From: Clostridiales bacterium
Lineage (GTDB): Bacteria > Bacillota > Clostridia > Lachnospirales > Lachnospiraceae
NCBI GenBank assembly: GCA_020860715.1
Contig: JAJBTU010000034.1
Location: forward strand, 38,267 to 96,861
Direction: 5' to 3'
Length of the DNA: 58,595 bases
Below, in pieces: positions 26,110 through 34,627 of this stretch (within the stretch, counting starts at the first letter, position 1; each line of letters begins with the position of its first letter). The position numbers and the translations under genes are program-made. The notes under the pieces are model-generated. The model was given only the letters and a program-made list of their open reading frames with translations, did not search any database and was not told the DNA's origin.

Positions 26110-28683
26110 ATGCGTCCTGCGGATAAAAGACTGACGATCGGTGTGCTTGTCAGCGGAATACTGGATGATTTTACAGAACATATCTGTAACGGCATTATGG
26201 CGGAAGCCCGCGAAAATAATGTCGATATCCTGATTTTTCCCGGAAAATACCTGGATCGTGACCTCACAGACAACCGTGAGCTGATGTACGAATATCAGTA
26301 CAGCACGGTATTTTCCTATATTCAGAAAGGCTGTCTGGATGCCCTGATCGTCGCCGCGGACTGTATCGGCTGCTTCACCACGCCGGAACGGATCCGCCGT
26401 CTGCTGCAGCAGTTCGACGGGATTCCCTGCGTGATGATCGCTTCGAAAGTAGACGGCTATATCGGCGTTACATTTGAAAACGAGACCGGGATCCGGGAAG
26501 GGCTGGAATATCTGATCCACAGCTGCGGATGCCGGAACATCGGAATGATCGGCGGACATGACAACAACACCGATGCGCTGGAGCGGCACGAGATATTCAA
26601 CCGTGTTCTTTTGGAAAACGGTCTGGAGTGTTCTCCGCGCCGTTTTGCGGAAGGGAATCTCTCCTCCGAAAATGAGGAGGTATACCGCGCGTTTCTGGAT
26701 GCGAATCCGGATCTGGACGCAATTTTCTGCGTCAATGACGACACGGCGCTCGGCCTGTATGCAGAACTGGAAAGGCGCAAAATCGTACCGGGGCGCGACA
26801 TCTCCATCCTCGGTTTTGACGATTCGCCCGCCGGGGCAAAAGCCTCGCCGCCGCTTGCCACCGTACTGGCCGATCCCACCCAGCTTGGGGAGACTTCCGT
26901 GCACATGGCGCTGAATATCTATGAGGAATACCGGGCCGGTGAATCCCGCACCGGCGGCAGGCAGGATGCCGCTGTGACGGACCGCTCTTTTAAAGGACGG
27001 CGGAGCGTCTCTATTCCCACGCATTTTGTCCTGCGCGATTCCATCGTGCAGGCAAACGAGGGGCGGAAAAGCTGCGCGCAGATACTGGGCAGTCTCAATG
27101 TCAGCTTTCATGACATCTTTTATCACAATTATCACGCGGAAGCACAGATTAAAATGGATGATGTCCGCATTGCTTACGGCCGCCTGTTCGACCGTTTCGC
27201 AGCCTGCTTTATGCGCAGAGAAGAGTATGAAGCCCTGCCGGGCGTAAAACCTTCTGCCGCCGAAGCCGCATCTTCTGCGGTACATGATGACAGCGCTGCA
27301 GACAGTGTTTCGCAGAATCCGCAGCCCCATGGCGCAAAAGAGGCCGTTTCGAATGCGCGGCAGATACAGGCACAGCTGCATGAAATCGGCGACGCCGCCG
27401 ACGAATTATTGAAACCCGATGTGATCGGACTGGCTGATATCGACGGACTGATGACCAATTTTGAACAGTTTTACCACGCGCTTCTGGCTCAGCAGGATGA
27501 TCCAGATTCCCGCTTTGCGCTCAGAAATGCCTTTAATATGCTCTATCGGAAGATGATCCGTACCATGAACCACCAGTCCGCTTCCGTGATGGAAAAAGAA
27601 GATCAGACCAGCTACAATATGAAGCTGTTCGTACAGAATATTCTTCAGTTTGAACAGGGCAACGATGAGAGTTTCTGCTCCATTCTGAAAAATCTGGACT
27701 GGCTGGATATCCGGAAAGCCTGGCTGTACCTGCTTCCGGTTCCCCAAAAGCATCTGTTCCTGGAGCCGTTTGAGACGCCGCAAAGCCTTGAACTGAAAGC
27801 GGTGCTGAAAGACGGTGTGGTTCACACGGTCTCTCTTCCCGAACAGCCGCAGAGCCTTCACGAGATGTACCGTTTTACAAAACCTTCCGGGGAATGCGCA
27901 GGCGCGCAGATACTGCTCCCGCTGTTTTCCGGAAAAATTGTGTACGGTGTCCTGATCTGCGACATGGCGCCGTCCCTGTATTCCAATGGAGAATTTCTGG
28001 TAAACCAGCTGAGTTCCGCAATCAAGATGATCTCGCTTCTGCAGTCCAACGAAAAAATTCAGGCACAGCTGGAGGTCAATCTGGAGACTCTGAAAGATCA
28101 CAATATTGAACTGGACGCGATTTCCAAATCCGACCCGCTCACCGGTATTCTGAATGTCCGCGGTTTTTACTCTCTTGCAGAGGAGCGCATGGCCGCGCTG
28201 CGCCGTGAAGGACGGTATCAGGTCGTGATTTATGTAGATATGAATAATCTGAAGCCGATCAACGACCGCTTCGGTCACAAAGAAGGGGATTCCTCCCTGC
28301 GGCAGATCGGAAAGGCCTTAAAGCAGCTTTCAGAGGGGCGCGGCATCGCGGGCCGCATTGGCGGAGATGAATTTACCTGCCTGCTGGAAGTGCGCAGGCC
28401 GTCCGGAACAGACAGAGCGGAAGCCCCTGCTGACGCCAGAGCGGACAGTGACGCCGAATCCGGCGCGTTCGACAGCGGGGAAAGCATCATCGCCTCTCTG
28501 TATCAGAAATTTGACCGCTACAACCAGACCAGCGGCAAGCCCTATCTTCTGACCGTCTCGGCCGGAGCCTGTCTGATTGCCCCGGACGACAATATCACGC
28601 TGAAGGACGCGCTGATCCGCGCCGACCAGAAGCTGTATGAGGCGAAGAAAACGCGCAGCCGGGATGTGATGAAAACACTTTAA
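26110..28683 (+). CDS. Diguanylate cyclase with a LacI/PBP1-like sensor domain
   Basis: 857 residues, start after CCGGAAGGAGAACGGCC. Residues about 8-300 form a periplasmic-binding-protein-like/LacI-effector fold (TIGVLVSGILDDFTEHICNGIMAEARENNVDILIFPG; RNIGMIGGHDNN; ILGFDDSPAGAKASPPLATVLADPTQLGE). It has no helix-turn-helix and no signal peptide, so it is probably cytosolic. A helical middle part follows, then GGDEF from about 670: SDPLTGILNVRGFYSLAEERM, VIYVDMNNLKPINDRFGHKEGD and the active-site RIGGDEF (751-755). No RxxD inhibitory site is seen. A 25-residue hydrophilic insert follows the active site. It probably makes c-di-GMP in response to a sugar-like ligand (inference). No EAL partner is in the window. 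Confidence 0.88.
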   Translation: MRPADKRLTIGVLVSGILDDFTEHICNGIMAEARENNVDILIFPGKYLDRDLTDNRELMYEYQYSTVFSYIQKGCLDALIVAADCIGCFTTPERIRRLLQQFDGIPCVMIASKVDGYIGVTFENETGIREGLEYLIHSCGCRNIGMIGGHDNNTDALERHEIFNRVLLENGLECSPRRFAEGNLSSENEEVYRAFLDANPDLDAIFCVNDDTALGLYAELERRKIVPGRDISILGFDDSPAGAKASPPLATVLADPTQLGETSVHMALNIYEEYRAGESRTGGRQDAAVTDRSFKGRRSVSIPTHFVLRDSIVQANEGRKSCAQILGSLNVSFHDIFYHNYHAEAQIKMDDVRIAYGRLFDRFAACFMRREEYEALPGVKPSAAEAASSAVHDDSAADSVSQNPQPHGAKEAVSNARQIQAQLHEIGDAADELLKPDVIGLADIDGLMTNFEQFYHALLAQQDDPDSRFALRNAFNMLYRKMIRTMNHQSASVMEKEDQTSYNMKLFVQNILQFEQGNDESFCSILKNLDWLDIRKAWLYLLPVPQKHLFLEPFETPQSLELKAVLKDGVVHTVSLPEQPQSLHEMYRFTKPSGECAGAQILLPLFSGKIVYGVLICDMAPSLYSNGEFLVNQLSSAIKMISLLQSNEKIQAQLEVNLETLKDHNIELDAISKSDPLTGILNVRGFYSLAEERMAALRREGRYQVVIYVDMNNLKPINDRFGHKEGDSSLRQIGKALKQLSEGRGIAGRIGGDEFTCLLEVRRPSGTDRAEAPADARADSDAESGAFDSGESIIASLYQKFDRYNQTSGKPYLLTVSAGACLIAPDDNITLKDALIRADQKLYEAKKTRSRDVMKTL

Positions 28684-28714
28684 AAAAAGCCGGTCGATGT
28701 GACCGGCTTTTTTT
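28682..28714. terminator. Bidirectional terminator between the cyclase gene and the antiporter operon
   Basis: AAAAAAAGCCGGTC-GATGT-GACCGGCTTTTTTT, a perfect stem with T runs on both strands, lying between convergent genes. Confidence 0.95.
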
Positions 28715-28722
28715 GCACCATT

Positions 28723-31050
28723 TTACCACCAGAGAATATACACCAGCGTGAGGGTAAAACCTATGATCACCAGAAGCAGGCCGTACGACAGGCTGCGGCC
28801 GATGAGCGTATTGCTCTCTCTGCGGACATCATGGCGGAGCGCAAGTTCCCGCTGATAATCAACAGTACCCGGATTGCTGCGTCTCCATGTGCGGTTTGCA
28901 AGCCTTTGAACCGCATTCAGGAGGCTGCCCACCGCGTCTGTCAGCCAGGTACCTCTGGTGCGTTCCTGCGGAACCGGCGAATCTTTATATATCGTTCTGC
29001 GCAGGCCGACGACGGAAAAGTCCGCCAGACTGTCACACAGCCGCGCGATCACATGTCCGACCGGTATCAGGATGCGCACCAGCGTATCCGTTAGAACATC
29101 CAGTACCCGGCAGGCCGCTCCAAACAGGAACGACAGCACCTTCATCAGCAGCGGGCGGTAAATCCGCTCCTCCAGATCCAGCCAGGACGGCCAGGCGTTG
29201 ATATATTGTCCCGATTCGCCCAGCGAATCGAGGGCGTAGGCCGCGTCATTGCCCAATGGGCAATTTTGCATGACGCGGCTCTCCTTTCTCATCAGCAGCT
29301 TCCGGATCACAAACACATACACCGCCGCGCCGATCCCAATGGAAATCGCCGCGCCGGACAGGTTTTTCAGACTGAAGTAGCTGACGGTTTCTCCAAATTC
29401 ACCAAGTCCCATAAAAGTCTGGCCCAGCTTTGCCGCGCGGTCCATGATGCCGTGCGGGAACAGCCCCCAGATCAGCAGCACCAGTGCGCTTCCTGTAAGA
29501 GCAAAGGTGCTTATCGGATTCATATACGATTTCTGATCGTCATACGTCTTCTGCAATGCCTCATCTGTGTTTTTCTCCACAAAGATCGCCACAAACAGCT
29601 TCGTCATGTAGGCCACGGTCAGACCGCCGGAGAACAGGAACAGGTATTCCAGCGCGCGGAAAAGGAATCCGCCGCCATACTCCAGGATGCTCTCATGCAG
29701 CAGGGTCTTGCTGATGTAGCCGCCAAACAGCGGAATCCCGCCGATCGCCAGCGCGCCCACCAGAAAAATCCCCTTCAGAAGCGGTTTTTTGCGTCCATAG
29801 CCGCGGATTTCGTTCAAATCCAGAGCCTGTGTGTTCATGTAGATGACGCCGGCCGCCATAAAGAGTACCAGCTTGATCATCGAATGGTTCATCATATGAA
29901 GCAGCGTTCCGTGCACCGCAAGCGCGTTTTCCTCTCCGAGCATGCACTGCATCCCCACGCCGATGAGGATAAATCCGATCTGCGACATCGACGAGCAGGC
30001 CAGCGTGCGTTTCAGATTGATGGAAAATACCGCGAGCAGCGCTCCTCCGAACATTGTCGCCGCACCGATGGCCAGAAGCAGCAGCCCCCAGTTCTGATCA
30101 TACAGGAACAGGCCGGCCGTGACAGCGAGCACACCGAAGATCCCCGTCTTGGTCAGGATTCCGGAGAGCAGCGCGGACGCCGGCGCCGGCGCGACCGGAT
30201 GTGCCTTCGGCAGCCAGATGTGCAGCGGGAACGCGCCTGCCTTCGCGCCGAAGCCGAACAGCATACAGCCCCCAAGCGCATACAGCAGCGGTCTGTTTTC
30301 ATACGCCGCGGCGGCAGCCGGAAGTTCCGAGATGGTGAGCGTCCCCAGCTCGTGCCAGACGCCGAAAATGCCCATCAGCATGACAAGCCCTCCGAGCACC
30401 GCCACCGTCAGATAAGTATCCGCTGCGCGAAGCGCCGCGTTGTTTTCCTCATGCGCCACCCAGACGTAGGAGGTGAACGACATCATTTCAAAGAAAATAA
30501 AAGTCGTGTACAGATCCGCCGACAAAAAGACTCCCATCGTCGCACCGAGTGTCAGAAGAAAGAAAACATAAAAGCGATCGGGCACTGGTTCTTCCTCACA
30601 TGGTTCTGTATGATTCTGTTTCGCGCCGCCGCAGACAGAGGACACCCTCGCGTTCCGGCTCTCGTGCCCATGGAAATATTCCGGGCAAAGCAGCGCCGTC
30701 ATCATCCACATGAAGCAGGCAATCAGGCCGTAAAGCAGCCGGAACCCGTCCATCGTAAAGTGCAGGCCCATCCCGCAGACTCCGGGGATCGTCAGCGACA
30801 GCACGGTATCCGAGCCGAAAATCGACAGGACACCAGAACCTGCGGTAGTTTCCACCACAGCAGCGGTTCTGGCACCCGCACCGCCAGTCCGCACAGAAGC
30901 GATAAAAAGGCCAAGCATCAGCAAGAACTCTGTGACTGCTGTAAACGCACTGACCGCCGCGCTGCTTAAGCGCGGCCGCAAAAGCCACACAGCCAGCCCG
31001 CCAAGCATCGGATAAAAGACAAGTATCGCCAATATAACAGGAACGTTCAT
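28723..31050 (-). CDS. Antiporter-like proton-conducting membrane subunit (ND5/MrpA-N/MrpD-like), long form
   Basis: 775-residue multi-spanning protein of the complex-I antiporter family (proton_antipo_M). Key residues are kept: Glu188 in FFEMMSFTSYVWVAH, the lysine in FGFGAKAGAFPLHIWLPKAHPVAPAPASALLSG, and the lysine in GILTKTGIFGVL. After the antiporter core it continues about 180 residues with more helices and a hydrophilic stretch (RTIYKDSPVPQERTRG), ending in a last helix FTLTLVYILWW. Last gene of the operon. A loop insert of about 30 residues (HGHESRNARVSSVCGGAKQNH...) lies at 128-155. No NADH- or hydrogen-oxidising partners follow. Confidence 0.88.
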   Translation of the reverse strand: MNVPVILAILVFYPMLGGLAVWLLRPRLSSAAVSAFTAVTEFLLMLGLFIASVRTGGAGARTAAVVETTAGSGVLSIFGSDTVLSLTIPGVCGMGLHFTMDGFRLLYGLIACFMWMMTALLCPEYFHGHESRNARVSSVCGGAKQNHTEPCEEEPVPDRFYVFFLLTLGATMGVFLSADLYTTFIFFEMMSFTSYVWVAHEENNAALRAADTYLTVAVLGGLVMLMGIFGVWHELGTLTISELPAAAAAYENRPLLYALGGCMLFGFGAKAGAFPLHIWLPKAHPVAPAPASALLSGILTKTGIFGVLAVTAGLFLYDQNWGLLLLAIGAATMFGGALLAVFSINLKRTLACSSMSQIGFILIGVGMQCMLGEENALAVHGTLLHMMNHSMIKLVLFMAAGVIYMNTQALDLNEIRGYGRKKPLLKGIFLVGALAIGGIPLFGGYISKTLLHESILEYGGGFLFRALEYLFLFSGGLTVAYMTKLFVAIFVEKNTDEALQKTYDDQKSYMNPISTFALTGSALVLLIWGLFPHGIMDRAAKLGQTFMGLGEFGETVSYFSLKNLSGAAISIGIGAAVYVFVIRKLLMRKESRVMQNCPLGNDAAYALDSLGESGQYINAWPSWLDLEERIYRPLLMKVLSFLFGAACRVLDVLTDTLVRILIPVGHVIARLCDSLADFSVVGLRRTIYKDSPVPQERTRGTWLTDAVGSLLNAVQRLANRTWRRSNPGTVDYQRELALRHDVRRESNTLIGRSLSYGLLLVIIGFTLTLVYILWW

Positions 31051-31083
31051 GACCCTCTTCCTTCCTGAACCTGAATTCTTAGT

Positions 31084-32580
31084 TTACTGTATCGCCGACG
31101 CGATCTGCGTGAACACATCGATCAGGGGCTGCGGGTGCAGACCGATCACGAACATCGCCGCCACAAAAAGCACCAGCGGCAGGAGCATCATCCAGCCGGG
31201 ATCTCTGACTTCCTCAAAAGGAACGATCTGGTGTTCCGCAGACATTGCAGATGCGTCTCCCGGCTGCACAAACGCCCGCACGCTGATCGTCAGCATGTAA
31301 ATCGCAGTCAGCAGTGCGGAAATCATCAGTGCGATCACCCCGACCACCGCCAGAGGATGCGCGCTGTCCAGCGCAGCCTTTACCAGATTCCATTTACCGA
31401 CGAAGCCGGCCAGTCCGGGGACGCCCATCAGCGCCAGTCCGGAGACGGTAAAGACGGCAAACGTCTTCGGCATCTTTTTTCCCAGGCCGTCAAGCTGGTA
31501 AATGTACTCCCTGCCGCTCTGGCAGATGACCGCGCCTGCGCAGAAGAAGGAACAGATCTTGATCACCGCGTGGCAGATCATATGTGTCAGAGCACCGACC
31601 AGACCGAGCGGCGACATCAGCGCAACACCAAACAGAATATAAGAGAGATTGCTCACCGTCGACCAGGCCAGCCGCCGTTTCAGATGTGTTTCCTTTAAAG
31701 CGCGGCTGCAGCCGTAGACAATCGTAAAAATCACCGGGACCAGCACCACCGTCTGCGCCCAGGTCCCGCGCAGAAATTCCGTTCCGAAGCTGTAATAGGT
31801 GACGCGCATCGTCGCAAACGCGCCCGCCTTTACCACCGCCACCGCATGCAGCAGCGCCGTGACCGGAGTCGGCGCGACGCCGGCTTTCGGGAGCCATCCG
31901 GAAAACGGAAACATCGCCGCCTTGACGCTAAAGCCGAAAAAGCATAAAACGTAAATCAGCAGAAGCAGGTTTGTGCGGTCGCCGATCTTCGCCAGATCCA
32001 GCACGCCGCCCGCTGCAAAATCCGGGGAAGTGCCATAAACCAGAATGAAGATCACGCCGATAAATGCAAACGCCGCGCCGCCGAGCGAATAGTACAGATA
32101 GGTGCGCCCGGCCAAAACCGCCTCGCGCGTCAGAGTGTGAAGCACCAGCGGCACCGTTATGAGCGTCAGCATCTCATAAAAACAGTACATCGTCACCAGA
32201 TCTTCCGCAAAGGCAATTCCCATCGTGATGCCGTAGGTCACCGTATAAAACAGGAAGAAAAACTTTTCATGCTCCTCATGCTTCATATATTCAAACGCGT
32301 ACAGGGTGGCCAGCGGCCACAGCACGGAAATCAGCGCCGTAAATACGCTTCCCAGGCCGTCCAGCCGGAAACTTAACGTAATATTGCTGGTAAACCGGAA
32401 CAGGACAAAATGCTCCGCGGGACGGTTCAGAAGCAGCGAAACCGCCAGCACGGAATTCAGGAGCACCACGCCCTCTATATAAATCATCATCTGTTTTCTG
32501 CTTCTGAATGGAAGCACCGGAATCAGTGCCCCGCCGCAGATTGGAAGCAGTACAGCCACCGCCAGAAATACCGGACTCAT
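31084..32580 (-). CDS. Antiporter-like subunit (ND4/MrpD-like), third copy
   Basis: 498 residues, about 14 membrane helices. Family marks are Glu136 in MYCFYEMLTLITVPLVLHT, Lys220 in GFSVKAAMFPFSGWLPKAGVAPTPVTALLHAVAVVKAGA, and LSYILFGVALMSPLGLVGALTHMICHAVIKICSFF. It resembles complex-I NuoM and Mrp/Mbh D/H subunits. Start ATG has AAGGAGG seven bases upstream. It ends 33 bp before the next gene in the operon. The ion moved (H+ or Na+) cannot be read from sequence. Confidence 0.88.
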   Translation of the reverse strand: MSPVFLAVAVLLPICGGALIPVLPFRSRKQMMIYIEGVVLLNSVLAVSLLLNRPAEHFVLFRFTSNITLSFRLDGLGSVFTALISVLWPLATLYAFEYMKHEEHEKFFFLFYTVTYGITMGIAFAEDLVTMYCFYEMLTLITVPLVLHTLTREAVLAGRTYLYYSLGGAAFAFIGVIFILVYGTSPDFAAGGVLDLAKIGDRTNLLLLIYVLCFFGFSVKAAMFPFSGWLPKAGVAPTPVTALLHAVAVVKAGAFATMRVTYYSFGTEFLRGTWAQTVVLVPVIFTIVYGCSRALKETHLKRRLAWSTVSNLSYILFGVALMSPLGLVGALTHMICHAVIKICSFFCAGAVICQSGREYIYQLDGLGKKMPKTFAVFTVSGLALMGVPGLAGFVGKWNLVKAALDSAHPLAVVGVIALMISALLTAIYMLTISVRAFVQPGDASAMSAEHQIVPFEEVRDPGWMMLLPLVLFVAAMFVIGLHPQPLIDVFTQIASAIQ

Positions 32581-32742
32581 TTTACGTCCTCCTTACTGCA
32601 TGTCACTCAAGTCAATATATTCCCTGTTCATTATTTTCCTCTGGATGTCACTGTTCGGGCAACTGTTCCGTACCTTTACGGTTGCGAGACTTATCCCGCA
32701 CTTTGTGCGGAATGCCGCCCCGGCGAAGGAAAAACACAGGTA

Positions 32743-34371
32743 TCACAGCACCGCAGCCGCGATCTTGCTAACGAAACGGATCAGCGGGTTCGGAAACACG
32801 CCCAGTAAAACTGCCAGCGCCGCAAAAACCGCCAGCGGGATCAGCATCCCTAAAGGAGCCTCCGCAGCCGCCGCGGCTGAACTGCCGTCCGCTGCCTGCG
32901 CCGCCGAAGCATTCCCGGCCGCGTGCGCGGTGATCGCCGCGCCATGTGCGGAAGCGCCTTCCTTCTGCACATTCTCCCCCTGCTCCTTCTTCTTCGGGAA
33001 AAATCCGTTCGTCACGATCGGAAGCAGATAGCCCGCGGTCAGAAGCGCGGAAAGCAGCAGAACCGCCGGCCCTGCCCAGCTGTACGCGCCGACCTCCGCC
33101 TCCAGCGCGCCCTGCGCCAGATACCATTTGCTGATAAAGCCGCTGGTCGGCGGGATACCGATCAGGGCGAGCGACGCAAACGTAAAGCACCACAGCGTCT
33201 TCGGCATCTTTTTGCCGATCCCTTCCAGCTGGTCTACATTAGACAGACCCGCGCAGCAGATAAAGATACCGGCCGTGAGGAACAGCGCGCACTTAATGAA
33301 CGCATGAAAGACCACATGCAGAAGCGCTCCCTCCATCGCCGTCGGCGACAGTACGGAAAGTCCAAACAGGATATAGGACACCTGACTGACTGTCGAGTAG
33401 GCCAGCCGTTTTTTGAATACCTTTTCCCGGAAGGCGAGCATCGAACCCATGAACACGGTGAGCAGCGCCAGCGACATCCACGCGGTCTGCACCCAGGTAC
33501 CGCGGATAAAATCCGCTCCTACTGTGTAAAATACAACACGAATGATCGCAAGCACACCGGCTTTCGCAATGATACCGGAAAGCACTGCCGAGGCCGGCGC
33601 CGGTGCGACCGGATGCGCGGTCGGCAGCCACGCATGCAGCGGGAACATACCTGCTTTCGCTCCGAACCCAATCAGAGCCGCCATCACTGCCGCAAGCAGA
33701 ATACCCGTATGCCCCTCGGCCAGCGCCAGGTTCAGCGTGCCGCCCGCCGTAAAGGTCAGCGTATCGCAGTATCTATATAAGAAGAAAATCGCAAACAGCC
33801 CCAGATACGCACCGCACATGGAGTAAAACAGATATTTCAACGCCGCCATGATCGACTCCCGCGTCCCGGAGTGCAGCACCATCGGCATCGAGGTCAGCGT
33901 CATCAGCTCGTAAAAGAGATACAGCGTGACCAGATTGCCCGAAAAGCAGAGTGCCACGAGAACTCCGTACACGATCAGATAAAACCCGAAAAACCGCTGT
34001 TCCTTTCCCTCATGTTTCATATAAGTAAAGGAATAAAAGCACACCAGCACCCAGGCGATGCTGAATACCGTGACAAACAGCCGCCCGACATCATCGATCT
34101 GAAAATAGATCGGAATGCCCTCCATCAGTTCAAACCAGGTATAGCTGTTGTCCCCGCTCCACGCCGCAAGCAAAGCCAGAACCGCGGATACCACCAGAAC
34201 AACCGCAGTAATGCAGTGCAGACGGACCAGCCCTTCCGCGCTCTTGGCTGTCTTTTCCGGTACAGCCGCGCCCTCAGAATCGCTGCTGTGATCCGCCTTC
34301 GCAGAAGAAAGCAAAAGCAGCACGCCCGCGACGACCGGCAGAAAGATTGGAATCAAAATCCAAATGCCCAT
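32743..34371 (-). CDS. Antiporter-like subunit (MrpD/NuoM-like), second copy
   Basis: 542 residues. Glu155 in LYLFYELMTLTSMPMVLHSGT, Lys239 in GFGAKAGMFPLHAWLPTAHPVAPAPASAVLSG, and Lys270 in IIAKAGVLAI. A Glu/Ala-rich cytosolic loop (KKKEQGENVQKEGASAHGAA...) precedes the last helix. The start has GAGGAGGAAATT upstream. The 162-bp gap to the next gene (32581-32742) has only a small CCGCAC-TTT-GTGCGG hairpin and no gene I can support. Confidence 0.88.
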   Translation of the reverse strand: MGIWILIPIFLPVVAGVLLLLSSAKADHSSDSEGAAVPEKTAKSAEGLVRLHCITAVVLVVSAVLALLAAWSGDNSYTWFELMEGIPIYFQIDDVGRLFVTVFSIAWVLVCFYSFTYMKHEGKEQRFFGFYLIVYGVLVALCFSGNLVTLYLFYELMTLTSMPMVLHSGTRESIMAALKYLFYSMCGAYLGLFAIFFLYRYCDTLTFTAGGTLNLALAEGHTGILLAAVMAALIGFGAKAGMFPLHAWLPTAHPVAPAPASAVLSGIIAKAGVLAIIRVVFYTVGADFIRGTWVQTAWMSLALLTVFMGSMLAFREKVFKKRLAYSTVSQVSYILFGLSVLSPTAMEGALLHVVFHAFIKCALFLTAGIFICCAGLSNVDQLEGIGKKMPKTLWCFTFASLALIGIPPTSGFISKWYLAQGALEAEVGAYSWAGPAVLLLSALLTAGYLLPIVTNGFFPKKKEQGENVQKEGASAHGAAITAHAAGNASAAQAADGSSAAAAAEAPLGMLIPLAVFAALAVLLGVFPNPLIRFVSKIAAAVL

Positions 34372-34444
34372 AATTTCCTCCTCTTTATTTTCATGTCGTT
34401 GCTGATACCAGCCCCAACAGTGTCAAAACTGTGCATAGCCTCAT

Positions 34445-34598
34445 GCATCCGCAAGCAGACGGTAGGCAGATTTTTGCGGGTTTGCCGAGCATAGCTTTCC
34501 CTGCTTCGCCATTGTCTGAGCGAAGCGAGTTCCAGCGAAGCAGGGAATAATCAGCAGCGCAAGGCAAACGCAAAAATCAACGTGGCTGCGGTGGATGC
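34445..34598. repeat. 154-nt nested palindrome inside the antiporter operon
   Basis: GCATCC (34445-34450) pairs with GGATGC (34593-34598). GATTTTTGCG-gg-TTTGCC (34469-34486) pairs with GGCAAACGCAAAAATC (34563-34578) apart from two extra bases. CCCTGCTTCGC (34499-34509) pairs with GCGAAGCAGGG (34535-34545); a second GCGAAGC at 34520-34526 offers an alternative pairing. It lies between two antiporter-subunit genes that are otherwise in one operon, and its size and nested layout recall the element at 6940-7086. Rest of the 34372-34627 gap: nothing else seen. Confidence 0.7.
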
Positions 34599-34627
34599 TG
34601 AGGCGATCTGTTTTGTCACCGGACTGG

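Noticed and set aside
26047-27381. 444-residue minus-strand frame
   Set aside because: Complement of the diguanylate cyclase gene; no start signal and no motif.
29206-30969. 587-residue plus-strand open frame
   Set aside because: Antisense shadow of the 775-residue antiporter subunit; Arg/Gln/His-rich and without recognisable domains.
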